Assembly (NCBI RefSeq): GCF_000426645.1
Contig: NZ_AUFT01000011.1
Coordinates: 213,344-277,343 of the forward strand
Direction: 5' to 3'
Origin: Nakamurella lactea DSM 19367
Lineage (GTDB): Bacteria; Actinomycetota; Actinomycetes; Mycobacteriales; Nakamurellaceae
DNA length: 64,000 nt
Below the pieces are notes generated by a model, which worked only from the letters and a program-made list of their open reading frames with translations, searched no databases and had not been told where the DNA came from. The translations under genes and the position numbers were made by a program. Below are positions 25,360-34,834 of this stretch, in pieces. The first letter of the stretch is position 1. Each line of letters begins with the position of its first letter.

Positions 25360-25466
25360 CCGTCAGACCCGGGAGGTAGCGCAAACCTGGCCAGGTAGCG
25401 CAAAGCTCACCGGCGGGTCGGCCAACTTTCCGCTACCTCGCCGGCGGCTGCCGTCAGACCCGGGAG
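25360..25466. repeat. GTAGCG palindromic element between 16-bp direct repeats
   Basis: CCGTCAGACCCGGGAG occurs exactly at 25360-25375 and again at 25451-25466. The 75 bp between hold AGGTAGCGCAAAC (25374), AGGTAGCGCAAAG (25393-25405) and the inverted CTTTCCGCTACCT (25426-25438), which can form a 12-of-13-bp stem with a 20-nt loop. The right-hand direct repeat contains the stop codon and last codons of the gene at 25454. The element may also terminate glk transcription. Confidence 0.85.
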
Positions 25467-26074
25467 CCGTCGTCCCAGCCCTCGCCGGGATCGTTGTTGC
25501 GGTGCCGACGCAGCCCGGCGACCAGCAGCGAGCCGCCGCTGAGCACCAGGATGGCGGAAACGATCATCACCCCGTCGGGGCTCAGGGTCAGCAGATTCGG
25601 GCCGACCAACAGGAAGATCCCGCAGGCGATCAGCAGGACGGAGATCAACGTCCTGACCTTCGGCATGGTCAGCGGCGGGGGTTCGCCGGGAACGTAATGC
25701 TGGTCGTCCTCGGCATATTCGGCCTCCCGGCGGGCCTGCTCGGCGGCGAACGCGGCCGCCTCCGCGGACCTGTTCGCCTTCCGCTGTTCGCGTCGCAGCC
25801 GACGCCGTTCTGCGGTATCGCGTTGCGCCGCGTCCGGATCGGCAGGGCCGGGCGGACGATTCGGGGGTTCGACGAAGTAGTCCATCGAACTCCGGACACC
25901 ACCTGGTTCGGTGCCCGCGGCGGCGTCGAGAGCATCGGCGCCGACGTCCCAGTGCATCTGCTGCGACATCGGTGAGACGATCTCGCTGAACCGTCGGGAG
26001 ATCTCGTCCTCGTCCATCCGCCGGCCGCCGGGATCGTCGTCGGCGGAGTTGCCGCCCGGTGTCGCGGTAGTCAT
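25454..26074 (-). CDS. Conserved membrane protein of unknown function
   Basis: The 206-residue product has an acidic N-terminal half, a highly charged Arg/Ala/Glu helix (about 85-120), then two membrane helices (TLISVLLIACGIFLLVGPNLL and GVMIVSAILVLSGGSLLVAGL) and a short tail. It is reminiscent of small actinobacterial proteins with a cytoplasmic coiled coil and a hairpin anchor. It overlaps the upstream lipase gene by ATGA, implying coupled expression. I do not recognise a named family. Confidence 0.7.
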   Translation of the reverse strand: MTTATPGGNSADDDPGGRRMDEDEISRRFSEIVSPMSQQMHWDVGADALDAAAGTEPGGVRSSMDYFVEPPNRPPGPADPDAAQRDTAERRRLRREQRKANRSAEAAAFAAEQARREAEYAEDDQHYVPGEPPPLTMPKVRTLISVLLIACGIFLLVGPNLLTLSPDGVMIVSAILVLSGGSLLVAGLRRHRNNDPGEGWDDGSRV

Positions 26075-26868
26075 CCGGCCATCACCCGCCGGATGAAATC
26101 GATCGACTCGTCGAAGATGAGCTCGGCATCATTGTCCAGGGTCGCCACGTGATAGCTGTTGTCCAGCAGCACTTCCCGCTTGTCCTTCGACGAGACCTCG
26201 GCCAGCACGATCGCGGCGTTCTCCGGCTCGACCACGTGGTCGACGACCGAGTGCAGCAACAGCAGCGGGGCGGTCACCTTCGGCAGGTCGCCGCGCACCA
26301 CCGGCCACGCCTGCTGCAACGAGAGCGCCGCCACGATCGGGATCCGGTCGTAGCCGTCCTCCTGCACGCCCGGCTTCTTGATGTCGTCGACGATGCCGGG
26401 CAGCGACGGCCGCACCCGCCGCAGCAGCGGGGTGATCCGCCGCAGTACCGGAGCGAACTTGGCGTCCAGCCGGGTGGTCATCACCGACGGGTTGACCAGG
26501 ATCAGCCCGGCGACCCGGTCCGGGTAGAGCTCGGCCAGCCGCAGCGCAAGGGTGCCGCCCATCGACAGGCCGGCGACGAAGACCAGTTCGCAGTCCCGCG
26601 ACAACTCCGCCAGGGCCGCTGTCACGGCGGCCAGCCAGTCGTCGAAGGTGGTGTCGTTCATCTCCTGCCAGCTGGTGCCGTGGCCGGGCAACAACGGCAA
26701 CCGGACTCGATGACCCTCTGCGGTCAACCGATCGGCCCACGGTTGCATCGAGGAGGGCGAGCCGGTGAACCCGTGACACAGCAGGATGCCCACCCGGCCA
26801 GGAGCCTCGGTGGCCGGGTCGGCCGCGTCGGCACCAGGGCCACCGATGCTGCTGGTCATACTGTCCAT
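26071..26868 (-). CDS. Alpha/beta-hydrolase, carboxylesterase/monoacylglycerol-lipase type
   Basis: The 265-residue product has the oxyanion HGFTGSPSSM near residue 35, the nucleophile elbow GLSMGG near 107, an Asp in LLLHSVVDHVVEP near 215, and the catalytic His in NSYHVATLDND near 245. This matches Est30/thermostable carboxylesterases and monoacylglycerol lipases. The ATG at 26868 has CAGCAT ending 6 nt upstream; a second in-frame ATG at 26859 is possible. It is divergent from plsC, so the pair could act on lysophospholipids or acylglycerols in opposite directions (inference). Confidence 0.85.
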   Translation of the reverse strand: MDSMTSSIGGPGADAADPATEAPGRVGILLCHGFTGSPSSMQPWADRLTAEGHRVRLPLLPGHGTSWQEMNDTTFDDWLAAVTAALAELSRDCELVFVAGLSMGGTLALRLAELYPDRVAGLILVNPSVMTTRLDAKFAPVLRRITPLLRRVRPSLPGIVDDIKKPGVQEDGYDRIPIVAALSLQQAWPVVRGDLPKVTAPLLLLHSVVDHVVEPENAAIVLAEVSSKDKREVLLDNSYHVATLDNDAELIFDESIDFIRRVMAG

Positions 26869-26982
26869 CGTTGCATGCTGTGGCGCGATAGGCGCAGCAG
26901 CGCCCGCGGCGTACGGTAAGTCCCAGGTGCAGCACCGGACGGCGCCGCAGAACACAGCAACGACTGAGTGGGTGAGACGGCC

Positions 26983-27747
26983 GTGGTGTGGTTCGTGATG
27001 AAGTACATCCTCGTTGGCCCCTGGCTTCGGTTGTTCTTTCCGTGCAAGGTGTCCGGCATCGAAAACATTCCCGAGTCCGGTGGCGTGATCCTGGCCGGCA
27101 ACCACGTGTCGGTGGCCGATTCGTTCTTCACGCCGCTGCACATCAAGCGTCAGGTCGTCTACCTGGCCAAGAGCGAGTACTTCACCGAGAAGGGCATCAA
27201 GGGCCGGTTGAAGAAGATGTTCTTCAGCGGACTCGGCCAGATTCCCATCGATCGGGGCGGCGCATCGGCCGCCAAGGACGCGCTGAACACCGGCGTCCGG
27301 CTGCTGAAGCAGGGCAAGATCCTCGGCATCTACCCGGAGGGCACCCGCTCGCCCGACGCCCGGCTGTACAAGGGCAAGACCGGGGTGGCCAGGATGGCGC
27401 TGGAGGCCGGGGTCCCGGTGATTCCGCTGGCGATGATCGGCACCGACAAGGTGAACCCGATCGGCAGCAAGATGTGGCGTCCGCGCCGGATCCAGCTGGT
27501 GATCGGCCGGCCGCTTGACTTCTCCCGTTACGAGGGCCTGATCGGCGACCGGTTCGTCGAACGGTCGATGACCGACGAGATCATGTACCGGATCATGGAG
27601 CTCTCGCACCAGGAGTACGTCGACGTGTACGCGGCCAAGGTCAAGGCCGACATGGATGCCGCGGCCGCCGGCAACGGCACGCCGGACATCGCCGAGGGCA
27701 AAGGTCCGGGCACGGTGACCCGGCTGCCGGGTACCAGGGCCAGCTGA
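26983..27747 (+). CDS. plsC: 1-acyl-sn-glycerol-3-phosphate acyltransferase
   Basis: The roughly 254-residue product has the acyltransferase motifs I (NHVSVADSF, the H-x4-D pair) near residue 38 and III (YPEGTRSPDARLYKGKTG) near 117, with IPIDRGG between. A short hydrophobic N-terminus can sit on the membrane. It should make phosphatidic acid from lysophosphatidic acid. It corresponds to Rv2182c. Several GTG codons could start it (26968, 26983, 26986); GGTGAG before 26983 favours that one. The next gene begins directly after its stop codon. Confidence 0.9.
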   Translation: MVWFVMKYILVGPWLRLFFPCKVSGIENIPESGGVILAGNHVSVADSFFTPLHIKRQVVYLAKSEYFTEKGIKGRLKKMFFSGLGQIPIDRGGASAAKDALNTGVRLLKQGKILGIYPEGTRSPDARLYKGKTGVARMALEAGVPVIPLAMIGTDKVNPIGSKMWRPRRIQLVIGRPLDFSRYEGLIGDRFVERSMTDEIMYRIMELSHQEYVDVYAAKVKADMDAAAAGNGTPDIAEGKGPGTVTRLPGTRAS

Positions 27748-28275
27748 GTGGTCAGGACGCCACCTGCCGGGCCGGTCGCCCGGTATTTCTACGACTGTGA
27801 GTTCATCGAGGACGGCATCACCATCGAGTTGATCTCGATAGCGGTGGTGGCCGACGACGGACGCGAGTTCTATGCGGTGTCCACCGAGTTCGATCCCGGC
27901 CGGGCCGGCACCTGGGTCCGCCGCAATGTGCTGGACAAGCTACCGTCGCCGGCCGACCGGGCCTGGCAGTCAAGGGCGCAGATCCGCGACCGGCTCGGCG
28001 AGTTCCTGCTGGCGCCCGGCCTGCCGGTGCAGCTGTGGGCATGGTTCGGCGCGTACGACCATGTCGCGCTCGCCCAGCTCTGGGGCGACATGCCGGCGCT
28101 GCCGGCGCAGATCCCACGATTCACCAGGGAGATCCGGCAGCACTGGGAGACCGCCGGCTGCCCGCCGCTGCCGGATCACGGCTCGCAGCGACACAACGCG
28201 CTGGCCGACGCCCGGCTGGCCAGGGATCGTTGGCAGGTCGCCGACGACGCACTGCGCGGCAATGCCTACGCTTGA
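27748..28275 (+). CDS. RNase AS-type 3'-5' exoribonuclease (Rv2179c-like)
   Basis: The 175-residue product carries the DEDD residues of the RNase AS family: D and E in FYDCEFIEDG near residue 15, an Asp in WFGAYDHVAL near 98, and HNALADARLARD near 151. The mycobacterial protein degrades adenylate-rich RNA tails and has about 168 residues. The GTG start touches the plsC stop with no gap, so it is translated from the same message. The promoter of aroG lies inside its last codons. Confidence 0.9.
   Translation: MVRTPPAGPVARYFYDCEFIEDGITIELISIAVVADDGREFYAVSTEFDPGRAGTWVRRNVLDKLPSPADRAWQSRAQIRDRLGEFLLAPGLPVQLWAWFGAYDHVALAQLWGDMPALPAQIPRFTREIRQHWETAGCPPLPDHGSQRHNALADARLARDRWQVADDALRGNAYA
28267..28272 (+). 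promoter_or_regulatory. -10 hexamer, leaderless start of aroG
   Basis: TACGCT, 6 nt before the GTG at 28279. It overlaps the final codons of the RNase AS gene. Confidence 0.4.
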
Positions 28276-29667
<1,392 letters not shown>

Positions 29668-29673
29668 ACGACA

Positions 29674-31917
29674 TCAGAACAGCACGGTGACGTAGACGGT
29701 GCCGCCGGGTTCGATGCGTTCGCCGACGCCCGGGCTCTGCCCGATCACGCTCTCCGAATCGAACTGGAACAGGCCGCTGACGGCGATGTTCAACCCGGCA
29801 GCGGCCAGCGTGTCCTTCGCCTGCCGCAGGGTCCCGGAGCTGACGTCGGGGACCACCACCGCGTCCGAGACGAACAACGTGACGGAGCGCTGATCCGGGT
29901 CGATCCTGGTGCCGGCGGCCGGATCGCTGGTCGCCACCCTGCCGGCATCGACGGACCCGTCGAACCGGGGCTCGCCGACGCTCACCTGATAGCCATCGGC
30001 GGCCAACGCCTGCTGCGCCTGGGCCAACGGTCGGCCACGGACGTCGGGCACGGTGGCCGAGGTGTTGATCACCAGCGCCACCCGGCCACCACGGGCCAGC
30101 TTCTGCCCGGCGGCCGGCTCGGTACCCAACACCGTGCCGTCCTGGCTGCCGGAGTCGAACCGGTGCACGTCCTCGCCGGCGACGGCGAAACCGGTGACGA
30201 TCAGCTTGTTCCGGGCGTCCTCGACCGTCTTGCCCCGGACCTCGGGGATGACGATCGGTCGCGGGCCGAGCGAGATCACCAGCGTCACCGGCGTGCCGGT
30301 GGTCGCCTCGGTTCCACCGACCGGCGACGTCCGGACGACGGTGCCGGCCGGCACCGAATCCGCGTAGACCCGGTCGGCGTCGGACACGGCGTCGGAGGGC
30401 TCGTTCACCGTCATCCCGGCCCCGACCAGCGCCCTGGTGGCCTCGTCCACCGAACTGCCCGGCGCGATCTCCGGGACGACCGGCCGACCGGTGGAGACCA
30501 CCAGATCGATCGGCGATCCGCGGAGCAGCTTCGCCCCGGCGCGCGGCTGGGTCCTGGCCACCGTGCCGACCGGGGCCACGTTGTCGGTCGACACCGCGAC
30601 CTGCGGGATCAGCCCGGCCTGCCGGACCGCGCTCTCGGCGGCCTGCTGGGTCATTCCGACGGTCGTCGGCGCATACGCCCAGCGCCCGTCGCCGAGCCAC
30701 CAGCCACCGGCCGCCGCGGCCAAGCCGACCAACAGGATCACCACGATCCAGATCAACCGGCGCAGCCACCGCCGTCGGCGCACCGGGGCGACCGTCGCCG
30801 TCCTGTCCCGCGGATCGTCGACGGTGCGGTCGGCAGGCTCCCTGACCACCCGGGTGCCACCCGGCCCGACCGGTTGCCCGGTCGGCCGCTCGGCCGCGGT
30901 CGCCGACCGGGTGACGGACCGCTCGTCGGGCGGCGGCGCGCCGGTGCCAGGCGGCGGACCGACCATGGTGCCGCCGGCCGAAGCGGTATGCCCGGCCGGC
31001 CAACTGGCCCCGGCTTCGTCGGTGGGCCGTGCCGGCTGCGGGCGGGTCGGTGCCGGGATCGGGACGCGCTGAATCCCGGCCCGGGCACAGATGCCGGCCA
31101 ACCGGGAGGCGAAGGCCGCCGCGTCCCGTGGCCGACCCCGCGGGTCCCGTTGGGTGGCGTCGGCGATCAGATCCTCAAGCGCGGCCGGCACGTCCGGCAC
31201 CAGGTCGCCGATCATCGGCACGTCGGAGTGCACGTGCTGATAGGCGACCGACAGCGCGTTCTCGCCGGTGAACGGCGGCTCACCGGCCAGCATCTCCCAG
31301 GCCACGATGCCGGCGGAGTACACGTCCGACCGGGCGTCGGAGGCGCCGGTCTCCACCTGTTCCGGGGACAGGTAGGCCACCGTCCCGAGGATCACGTCGC
31401 CGGTCGCCACCGTCTGGCTGGTGACCGCCCTGACCAGACCGAAGTCGGCCACCTTGACGACACCGCGCGCCGAGATCAGCACGTTCTCCGGCTTCACGTC
31501 CCGGTGCACAAGGCCGGCCCGGTGGGCGGCGGCCAGCGCACCGAGCAGTGGCCGCAGCACCGACACCGTCACCTCGACCGACAGTGGTCCCTGCTGGTGC
31601 AGCAGGTCGCGCAGGGTGCCGCCGTCGACCAGCTCCATCACCAGGAACGCGTGCTCGCCGTCCCGGCCGTGGTCGTAGACCGCGACGACGCCGGGATCCG
31701 ACAACCCGGCCGCCAGCCTGGCCTCGCGGGAGAATCTGGTCAGGAACGCCGGGTCGTTGGCGTACTGGGCAGCCATCACCTTGACCGCCACCGGCCGGTC
31801 CAGCCTGGTGTCCAGACCCCGGTACACCGTCGACATGCCGCCCCTGGCGATCACCGAGCCGATGCGGTATCGGCTGTCCAGCATGGTGCCGGTCAGCCCA
31901 CCGCGCGTCGTTTCCAC
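29674..31917 (-). CDS. pknL: PASTA-domain Ser/Thr protein kinase (PknL position)
   Basis: The 747-residue product has a Hanks-type kinase domain (about 15-275: GGMSTVYRG, VAVKVM, HRDVKPEN, DFGLV, SPEQV), a Pro-rich juxtamembrane stretch, one membrane helix (about 355-380: LIWIVVILLVGLAAAAGGWWL), and five extracellular PASTA repeats to the C-terminus. PASTA domains bind muropeptide or lipid II and couple wall state to phosphorylation. Its place beside aroG and an Rv2175c homolog identifies it as PknL. The GTG at 31917 has AAGGGG 8 nt upstream and a -10 TAGACT (31958-31963, minus strand) before that; an ATG at 31884 is the alternative start. Confidence 0.92.
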   Translation of the reverse strand: METTRGGLTGTMLDSRYRIGSVIARGGMSTVYRGLDTRLDRPVAVKVMAAQYANDPAFLTRFSREARLAAGLSDPGVVAVYDHGRDGEHAFLVMELVDGGTLRDLLHQQGPLSVEVTVSVLRPLLGALAAAHRAGLVHRDVKPENVLISARGVVKVADFGLVRAVTSQTVATGDVILGTVAYLSPEQVETGASDARSDVYSAGIVAWEMLAGEPPFTGENALSVAYQHVHSDVPMIGDLVPDVPAALEDLIADATQRDPRGRPRDAAAFASRLAGICARAGIQRVPIPAPTRPQPARPTDEAGASWPAGHTASAGGTMVGPPPGTGAPPPDERSVTRSATAAERPTGQPVGPGGTRVVREPADRTVDDPRDRTATVAPVRRRRWLRRLIWIVVILLVGLAAAAGGWWLGDGRWAYAPTTVGMTQQAAESAVRQAGLIPQVAVSTDNVAPVGTVARTQPRAGAKLLRGSPIDLVVSTGRPVVPEIAPGSSVDEATRALVGAGMTVNEPSDAVSDADRVYADSVPAGTVVRTSPVGGTEATTGTPVTLVISLGPRPIVIPEVRGKTVEDARNKLIVTGFAVAGEDVHRFDSGSQDGTVLGTEPAAGQKLARGGRVALVINTSATVPDVRGRPLAQAQQALAADGYQVSVGEPRFDGSVDAGRVATSDPAAGTRIDPDQRSVTLFVSDAVVVPDVSSGTLRQAKDTLAAAGLNIAVSGLFQFDSESVIGQSPGVGERIEPGGTVYVTVLF

Positions 31918-31957
31918 CCGGGTCCCCTTCTCGCTGCCGTCTCGTGCTGCATCGCTC

Positions 31958-31963
31958 AGTCTA
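31958..31963 (-). promoter_or_regulatory. -10 hexamer of pknL
   Basis: TAGACT on the minus strand, 40 nt before the GTG at 31917. It gives a short leader that includes the AAGGGG ribosome-binding site. Confidence 0.45.
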
Positions 31964-31994
31964 GGTTCGGTGGCCCTGATGCCCGCGGAACTGG

Positions 31995-32000
31995 CAGGCT
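31995..32000 (+). promoter_or_regulatory. -10-like hexamer of Rv2175c-type gene
   Basis: CAGGCT, 7 nt before the GTG at 32008, with no ribosome-binding site. Confidence 0.3.
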
Positions 32001-32007
32001 GTCGGTC

Positions 32008-32340
32008 GTGACGATCCCTACCTACGTTCCCGTCCCGGACATCGCCGTCGAGCTCGGCGTCGTGGTGACCAAGGTGCATCAGCTGATCCGCGACCGTGCC
32101 CTGCTCGCGGTGCGCCGCGACGGCGTGCTGCGGATCCCGGCCGAATTCGTCGCCGACGGCGTGGTGGTCAAGGGCCTGACCGGCACCATCACCCAGCTCA
32201 CCGACGTCGGCTACTCCGACCAGGAGATCATCGACTGGCTCTTCGCCGATGACGACTCGCTGCCGGGTTCGCCGATCACCGCGCTCCGGGAGAACCGTGG
32301 CCGCGAGGTGCACCGCAGGGCGCAGGTCGCCGGCTACTGA
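32008..32340 (+). CDS. Rv2175c-like DNA-binding protein, likely PknL substrate
   Basis: The 110-residue product has a winged-helix-type N-terminal half (VPVPDIAVELGVVVTKVHQLIRDRALLAVRRDGVLRIPAEFV) and a C-terminal helix pair (GTITQLTDVGYSDQEIIDWLF). The mycobacterial homolog Rv2175c binds DNA and is phosphorylated by PknL on an N-terminal Thr; here Thr residues stand at positions 2 and 5. It is divergent from pknL with about 90 bp between the starts. Target genes are unknown. Confidence 0.88.
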   Translation: MTIPTYVPVPDIAVELGVVVTKVHQLIRDRALLAVRRDGVLRIPAEFVADGVVVKGLTGTITQLTDVGYSDQEIIDWLFADDDSLPGSPITALRENRGREVHRRAQVAGY

Positions 32341-32373
32341 GCCGGCCCCGGCCGGCCGGGGCACCGGCCCCGG

Positions 32374-33480
32374 TCAGCTCCGGCGTCGGGTAGCGGCCGT
32401 GGCGAACGCCGTCAGCCCCTCGGCGACGGGCTCCGGCAGGCCGGCCAACTCGGCGGTGCCGTCGGCGACCAACTGGAGGATCTGCCGTTCCAGCAGGTCG
32501 GCCGCGGCGGTCGAAGCGATGATCGTCCGCAGCTGGTCGACCGCCGCCGGATCCACCGTATGGCCGGCCGGCCCGCTGCCGATCCCGGCGTCCAGCTCGG
32601 CCAGTTCGGCGTCCCGACCGGAGGCGAGCAGCTGTTGCCGGGCGAGCGCCAGCAGCACGGTGCGTTTGCCCTCGGCCAGATCGTCACCGGCGGGCTTGCC
32701 CGTGACCAGCGGATCGCCGAACACCCCGAGCAGATCGTCGCGGAGCTGGAATGCGGTGCCGACGGCTTCGCCGTAGCGGCGCAGTCTTCCGGTCACCGAG
32801 GCGTCGGCGCCGGCCAGGGCCGCGCCCAGCAACAGCGGCCGGACCACGGTGTAGCCGGCGGTCTTGAGCCGGATCACTGCGAAGGCGTCGGACCGTTGCA
32901 GGTCGGCCTCGGCGGCCGGCGCCGCACTGGTCAGCACATCCAGCAGCTGCCCGGCCAGCACCTCGGTCCGCATGGCGTGCCAGACCGGCTGCGCCCGGTC
33001 GATCGCCTGCAGCGCCGCGGCCCCGGTGACGAACAGGTCGTCGGCCCAGGCCAGTGCCAGGTCGCCGAACAGCAGTGCGATGTTCGCACCGAAGTGATCC
33101 GGATCACCCGACCAGCCCGCGTCGGCGTGCGCCTTCGCCTCGGCGCGGTGCACCGCTGGGCGACCACGCCGGGTCTCCGACCGGTCGATCAGGTCGTCGT
33201 GCAGCAGGGCGCAGGCCTGGATCAACTCGAGCGCCGCGGCGACCCGGACCACCGGTGCGCAGTCGTCGACTTCGTCCCGGCCGCCGCCGGCCCGCCAGCC
33301 CCACCAGCAGAAGGCCGGCCGGATCCGCTTGCCGCCCGCCAGGAACTCGCCGATCCGATCGGCCGCTGTCGCGATCCGCGGATCCATCTGCGCCAACTCG
33401 GCGCGTCTGGCCGACAGGAACTCGGACAGCGCGGTGTCGACGGCGGGGAGCAGGTCGGCATGCAGTACCTCGGAGGTCAC
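32374..33480 (-). CDS. idsA2: Polyprenyl (geranylgeranyl-type) diphosphate synthase
   Basis: The 368-residue product is a trans-isoprenyl diphosphate synthase. GKRIRPAF is near residue 50, the first Asp-rich motif DDLIDRSETRRG near 98, and the second, DDLLGVFGDP, near 247. It condenses isopentenyl diphosphate with allylic primers; chain length cannot be read reliably. Position before metF matches Rv2173. The GTG at 33480 has GACACT ending 7 nt upstream, at the edge of the first 94-bp repeat. Confidence 0.92.
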   Translation of the reverse strand: MTSEVLHADLLPAVDTALSEFLSARRAELAQMDPRIATAADRIGEFLAGGKRIRPAFCWWGWRAGGGRDEVDDCAPVVRVAAALELIQACALLHDDLIDRSETRRGRPAVHRAEAKAHADAGWSGDPDHFGANIALLFGDLALAWADDLFVTGAAALQAIDRAQPVWHAMRTEVLAGQLLDVLTSAAPAAEADLQRSDAFAVIRLKTAGYTVVRPLLLGAALAGADASVTGRLRRYGEAVGTAFQLRDDLLGVFGDPLVTGKPAGDDLAEGKRTVLLALARQQLLASGRDAELAELDAGIGSGPAGHTVDPAAVDQLRTIIASTAAADLLERQILQLVADGTAELAGLPEPVAEGLTAFATAATRRRS

Positions 33481-33485
33481 AGGGT

Positions 33486-33767
33486 TCAGTGTCCATGGGT
33501 TCGCCTCGCGCTCGCTTGCGGGTCGGCGGTACGGGCTCCTTCGTCGCCGGCACCGCCGGTCCTCGCATCGCTGTTCGGCTCAGTGTCCATGGATTCGCCT
33601 CGCGCTCGCTTGCGGGTCGGCGGTACGGGCTCCTTCGTCGCCGGCACCGCCGGTCCTCGCATCGCTGTTCGGCTCAGTGTCCATGGATTCGCCTCGCGCT
33701 CGCTTGCGGGTCGGCGGTACGGGCTCCTTCGTCGCCGGCACCGCCGGTCCTCGCATCGCTGTTCGGC
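33486..33767 (+). repeat. Three tandem copies of a 94-bp repeat
   Basis: Three near-identical 94-bp units start at 33486, 33580 and 33674. They differ at a base near the start (CCATGGG versus CCATGGA). Each contains AGTGTCCATGG, a run CGCCTCGCGCTCGCTTGCGGG, and CACCGCCGGTCCTCGC. They fill most of the 362-bp gap between the divergent idsA2 and metF. Because 94 is not a multiple of three, each copy is read in a different frame, which argues against coding. Confidence 0.97.
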
Positions 33768-33828
33768 TCACGGGACTCGTGCGTCGTCCGTCAGCGGTAC
33801 CGATCATGGTGATGTCGTCGCTCTGCCC

Positions 33829-33834
33829 TAGGCT
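33829..33834 (+). promoter_or_regulatory. -10 hexamer, leaderless start of metF
   Basis: TAGGCT, 8 nt before the ATG at 33843. It lies about 60 bp downstream of the 94-bp repeats. Confidence 0.45.
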
Positions 33835-33842
33835 TGGGGACT

Positions 33843-34787
33843 ATGCCGACCGTCCGCGAACGCCTCTCCGCGCCCGGCCGCAAGTTCTCCCTGGAGTTCA
33901 TGCCGCCCCGTTCCGACGACGATGAGGCGGGCCTGTGGCTCGCCGTTCGTCAGTTCGAGGGGTTACGGCCTGCCTTCGTCTCGGTCACCTACGGTGCCGG
34001 CGGAAGCCATCGTGACCGGACCATCAGGGTCACCGGGCGGATCGCCAGGGAGACAACCCTGCTGCCGGTGGCGCACCTGACCGCCGTCGGGCATTCGGTC
34101 GAGGAGCTGCGGCACGTCATCGGCTCGTACGCGGCCGTCGGGGTGCACAACCTGCTGGCCCTGCGCGGAGATCCGCCCGGCGACCCGACCGCCGACTGGG
34201 TCGCCCATCCGCAGGGGCTGGAGTACGCCAGCGAACTTGTCGCGCTGATCCGCTCGCTGGGCGACTTCACCGTCGGTGTCGCAGCCTTCCCGGAGAAGCA
34301 CCCGCGATCGCCGGACATCGAGACGGACACCAAGTACTACGTGGACAAGGTCAGCGCCGGCGCTGATTACGGCATCACCCAGATGCTCTTCTCGGCGGAC
34401 GACTATCTGAACCTGCGTGACCGGGTGACGGCGGCCGGAGCCGACGTGCCGCTGCTGCCCGGGATCATGCCGGTGACCAGTTTCGGTCGGCTGATGCGGA
34501 TCTGCGAGCTGTCCGGGCAGTCGGTACCGGTCGACCTGGCTGAGCGGCTGGCCGCGGCGCCCGATGCCCGGTCGGCCAGGGCGATCGGCGTCGAACACGC
34601 GATCCGGATGGGGGAGCAGCTGCTGGCGGCGGACGTCCCGGCGTTGCACTTCTACACCTTCAACCGGGCTTCGGCGATCATCGAGGTGCTCAGGGCGCTC
34701 GACATGGTTCCCGGTCCGAACAGTGGTACGGCGGCGCTGCCTTCCCCGGCGACCTCGTCGTTCACCGCCTCCCGGGTGACGACGTAA
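33843..34787 (+). CDS. metF: Methylenetetrahydrofolate reductase
   Basis: The 314-residue product reduces 5,10-methylene-THF to 5-methyl-THF for methionine synthesis with bound FAD. It has KFSLEFMPPRSDDD near residue 13, SVTYGAGGSHRDRT near 49, LLALRGDPPGD near 105, and GADYGITQMLFSADDY and LPGIMPVTS further on. Length is typical of bacterial MetF. The ATG is set by the leaderless-type -10. Position matches Rv2172c, whose reductase activity has been debated; this protein shows all the main motifs. Confidence 0.9.
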   Translation: MPTVRERLSAPGRKFSLEFMPPRSDDDEAGLWLAVRQFEGLRPAFVSVTYGAGGSHRDRTIRVTGRIARETTLLPVAHLTAVGHSVEELRHVIGSYAAVGVHNLLALRGDPPGDPTADWVAHPQGLEYASELVALIRSLGDFTVGVAAFPEKHPRSPDIETDTKYYVDKVSAGADYGITQMLFSADDYLNLRDRVTAAGADVPLLPGIMPVTSFGRLMRICELSGQSVPVDLAERLAAAPDARSARAIGVEHAIRMGEQLLAADVPALHFYTFNRASAIIEVLRALDMVPGPNSGTAALPSPATSSFTASRVTT

Positions 34788-34834
34788 AGCCGAATCCGGA
34801 CCCGACCACGACCATGAAGGGGTGCCCTTAAACG

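Noticed and set aside
33487-33925. Open frames across the 94-bp repeats
   Set aside because: Each copy is read in a different frame because 94 is not divisible by three, and the peptides have no domain.
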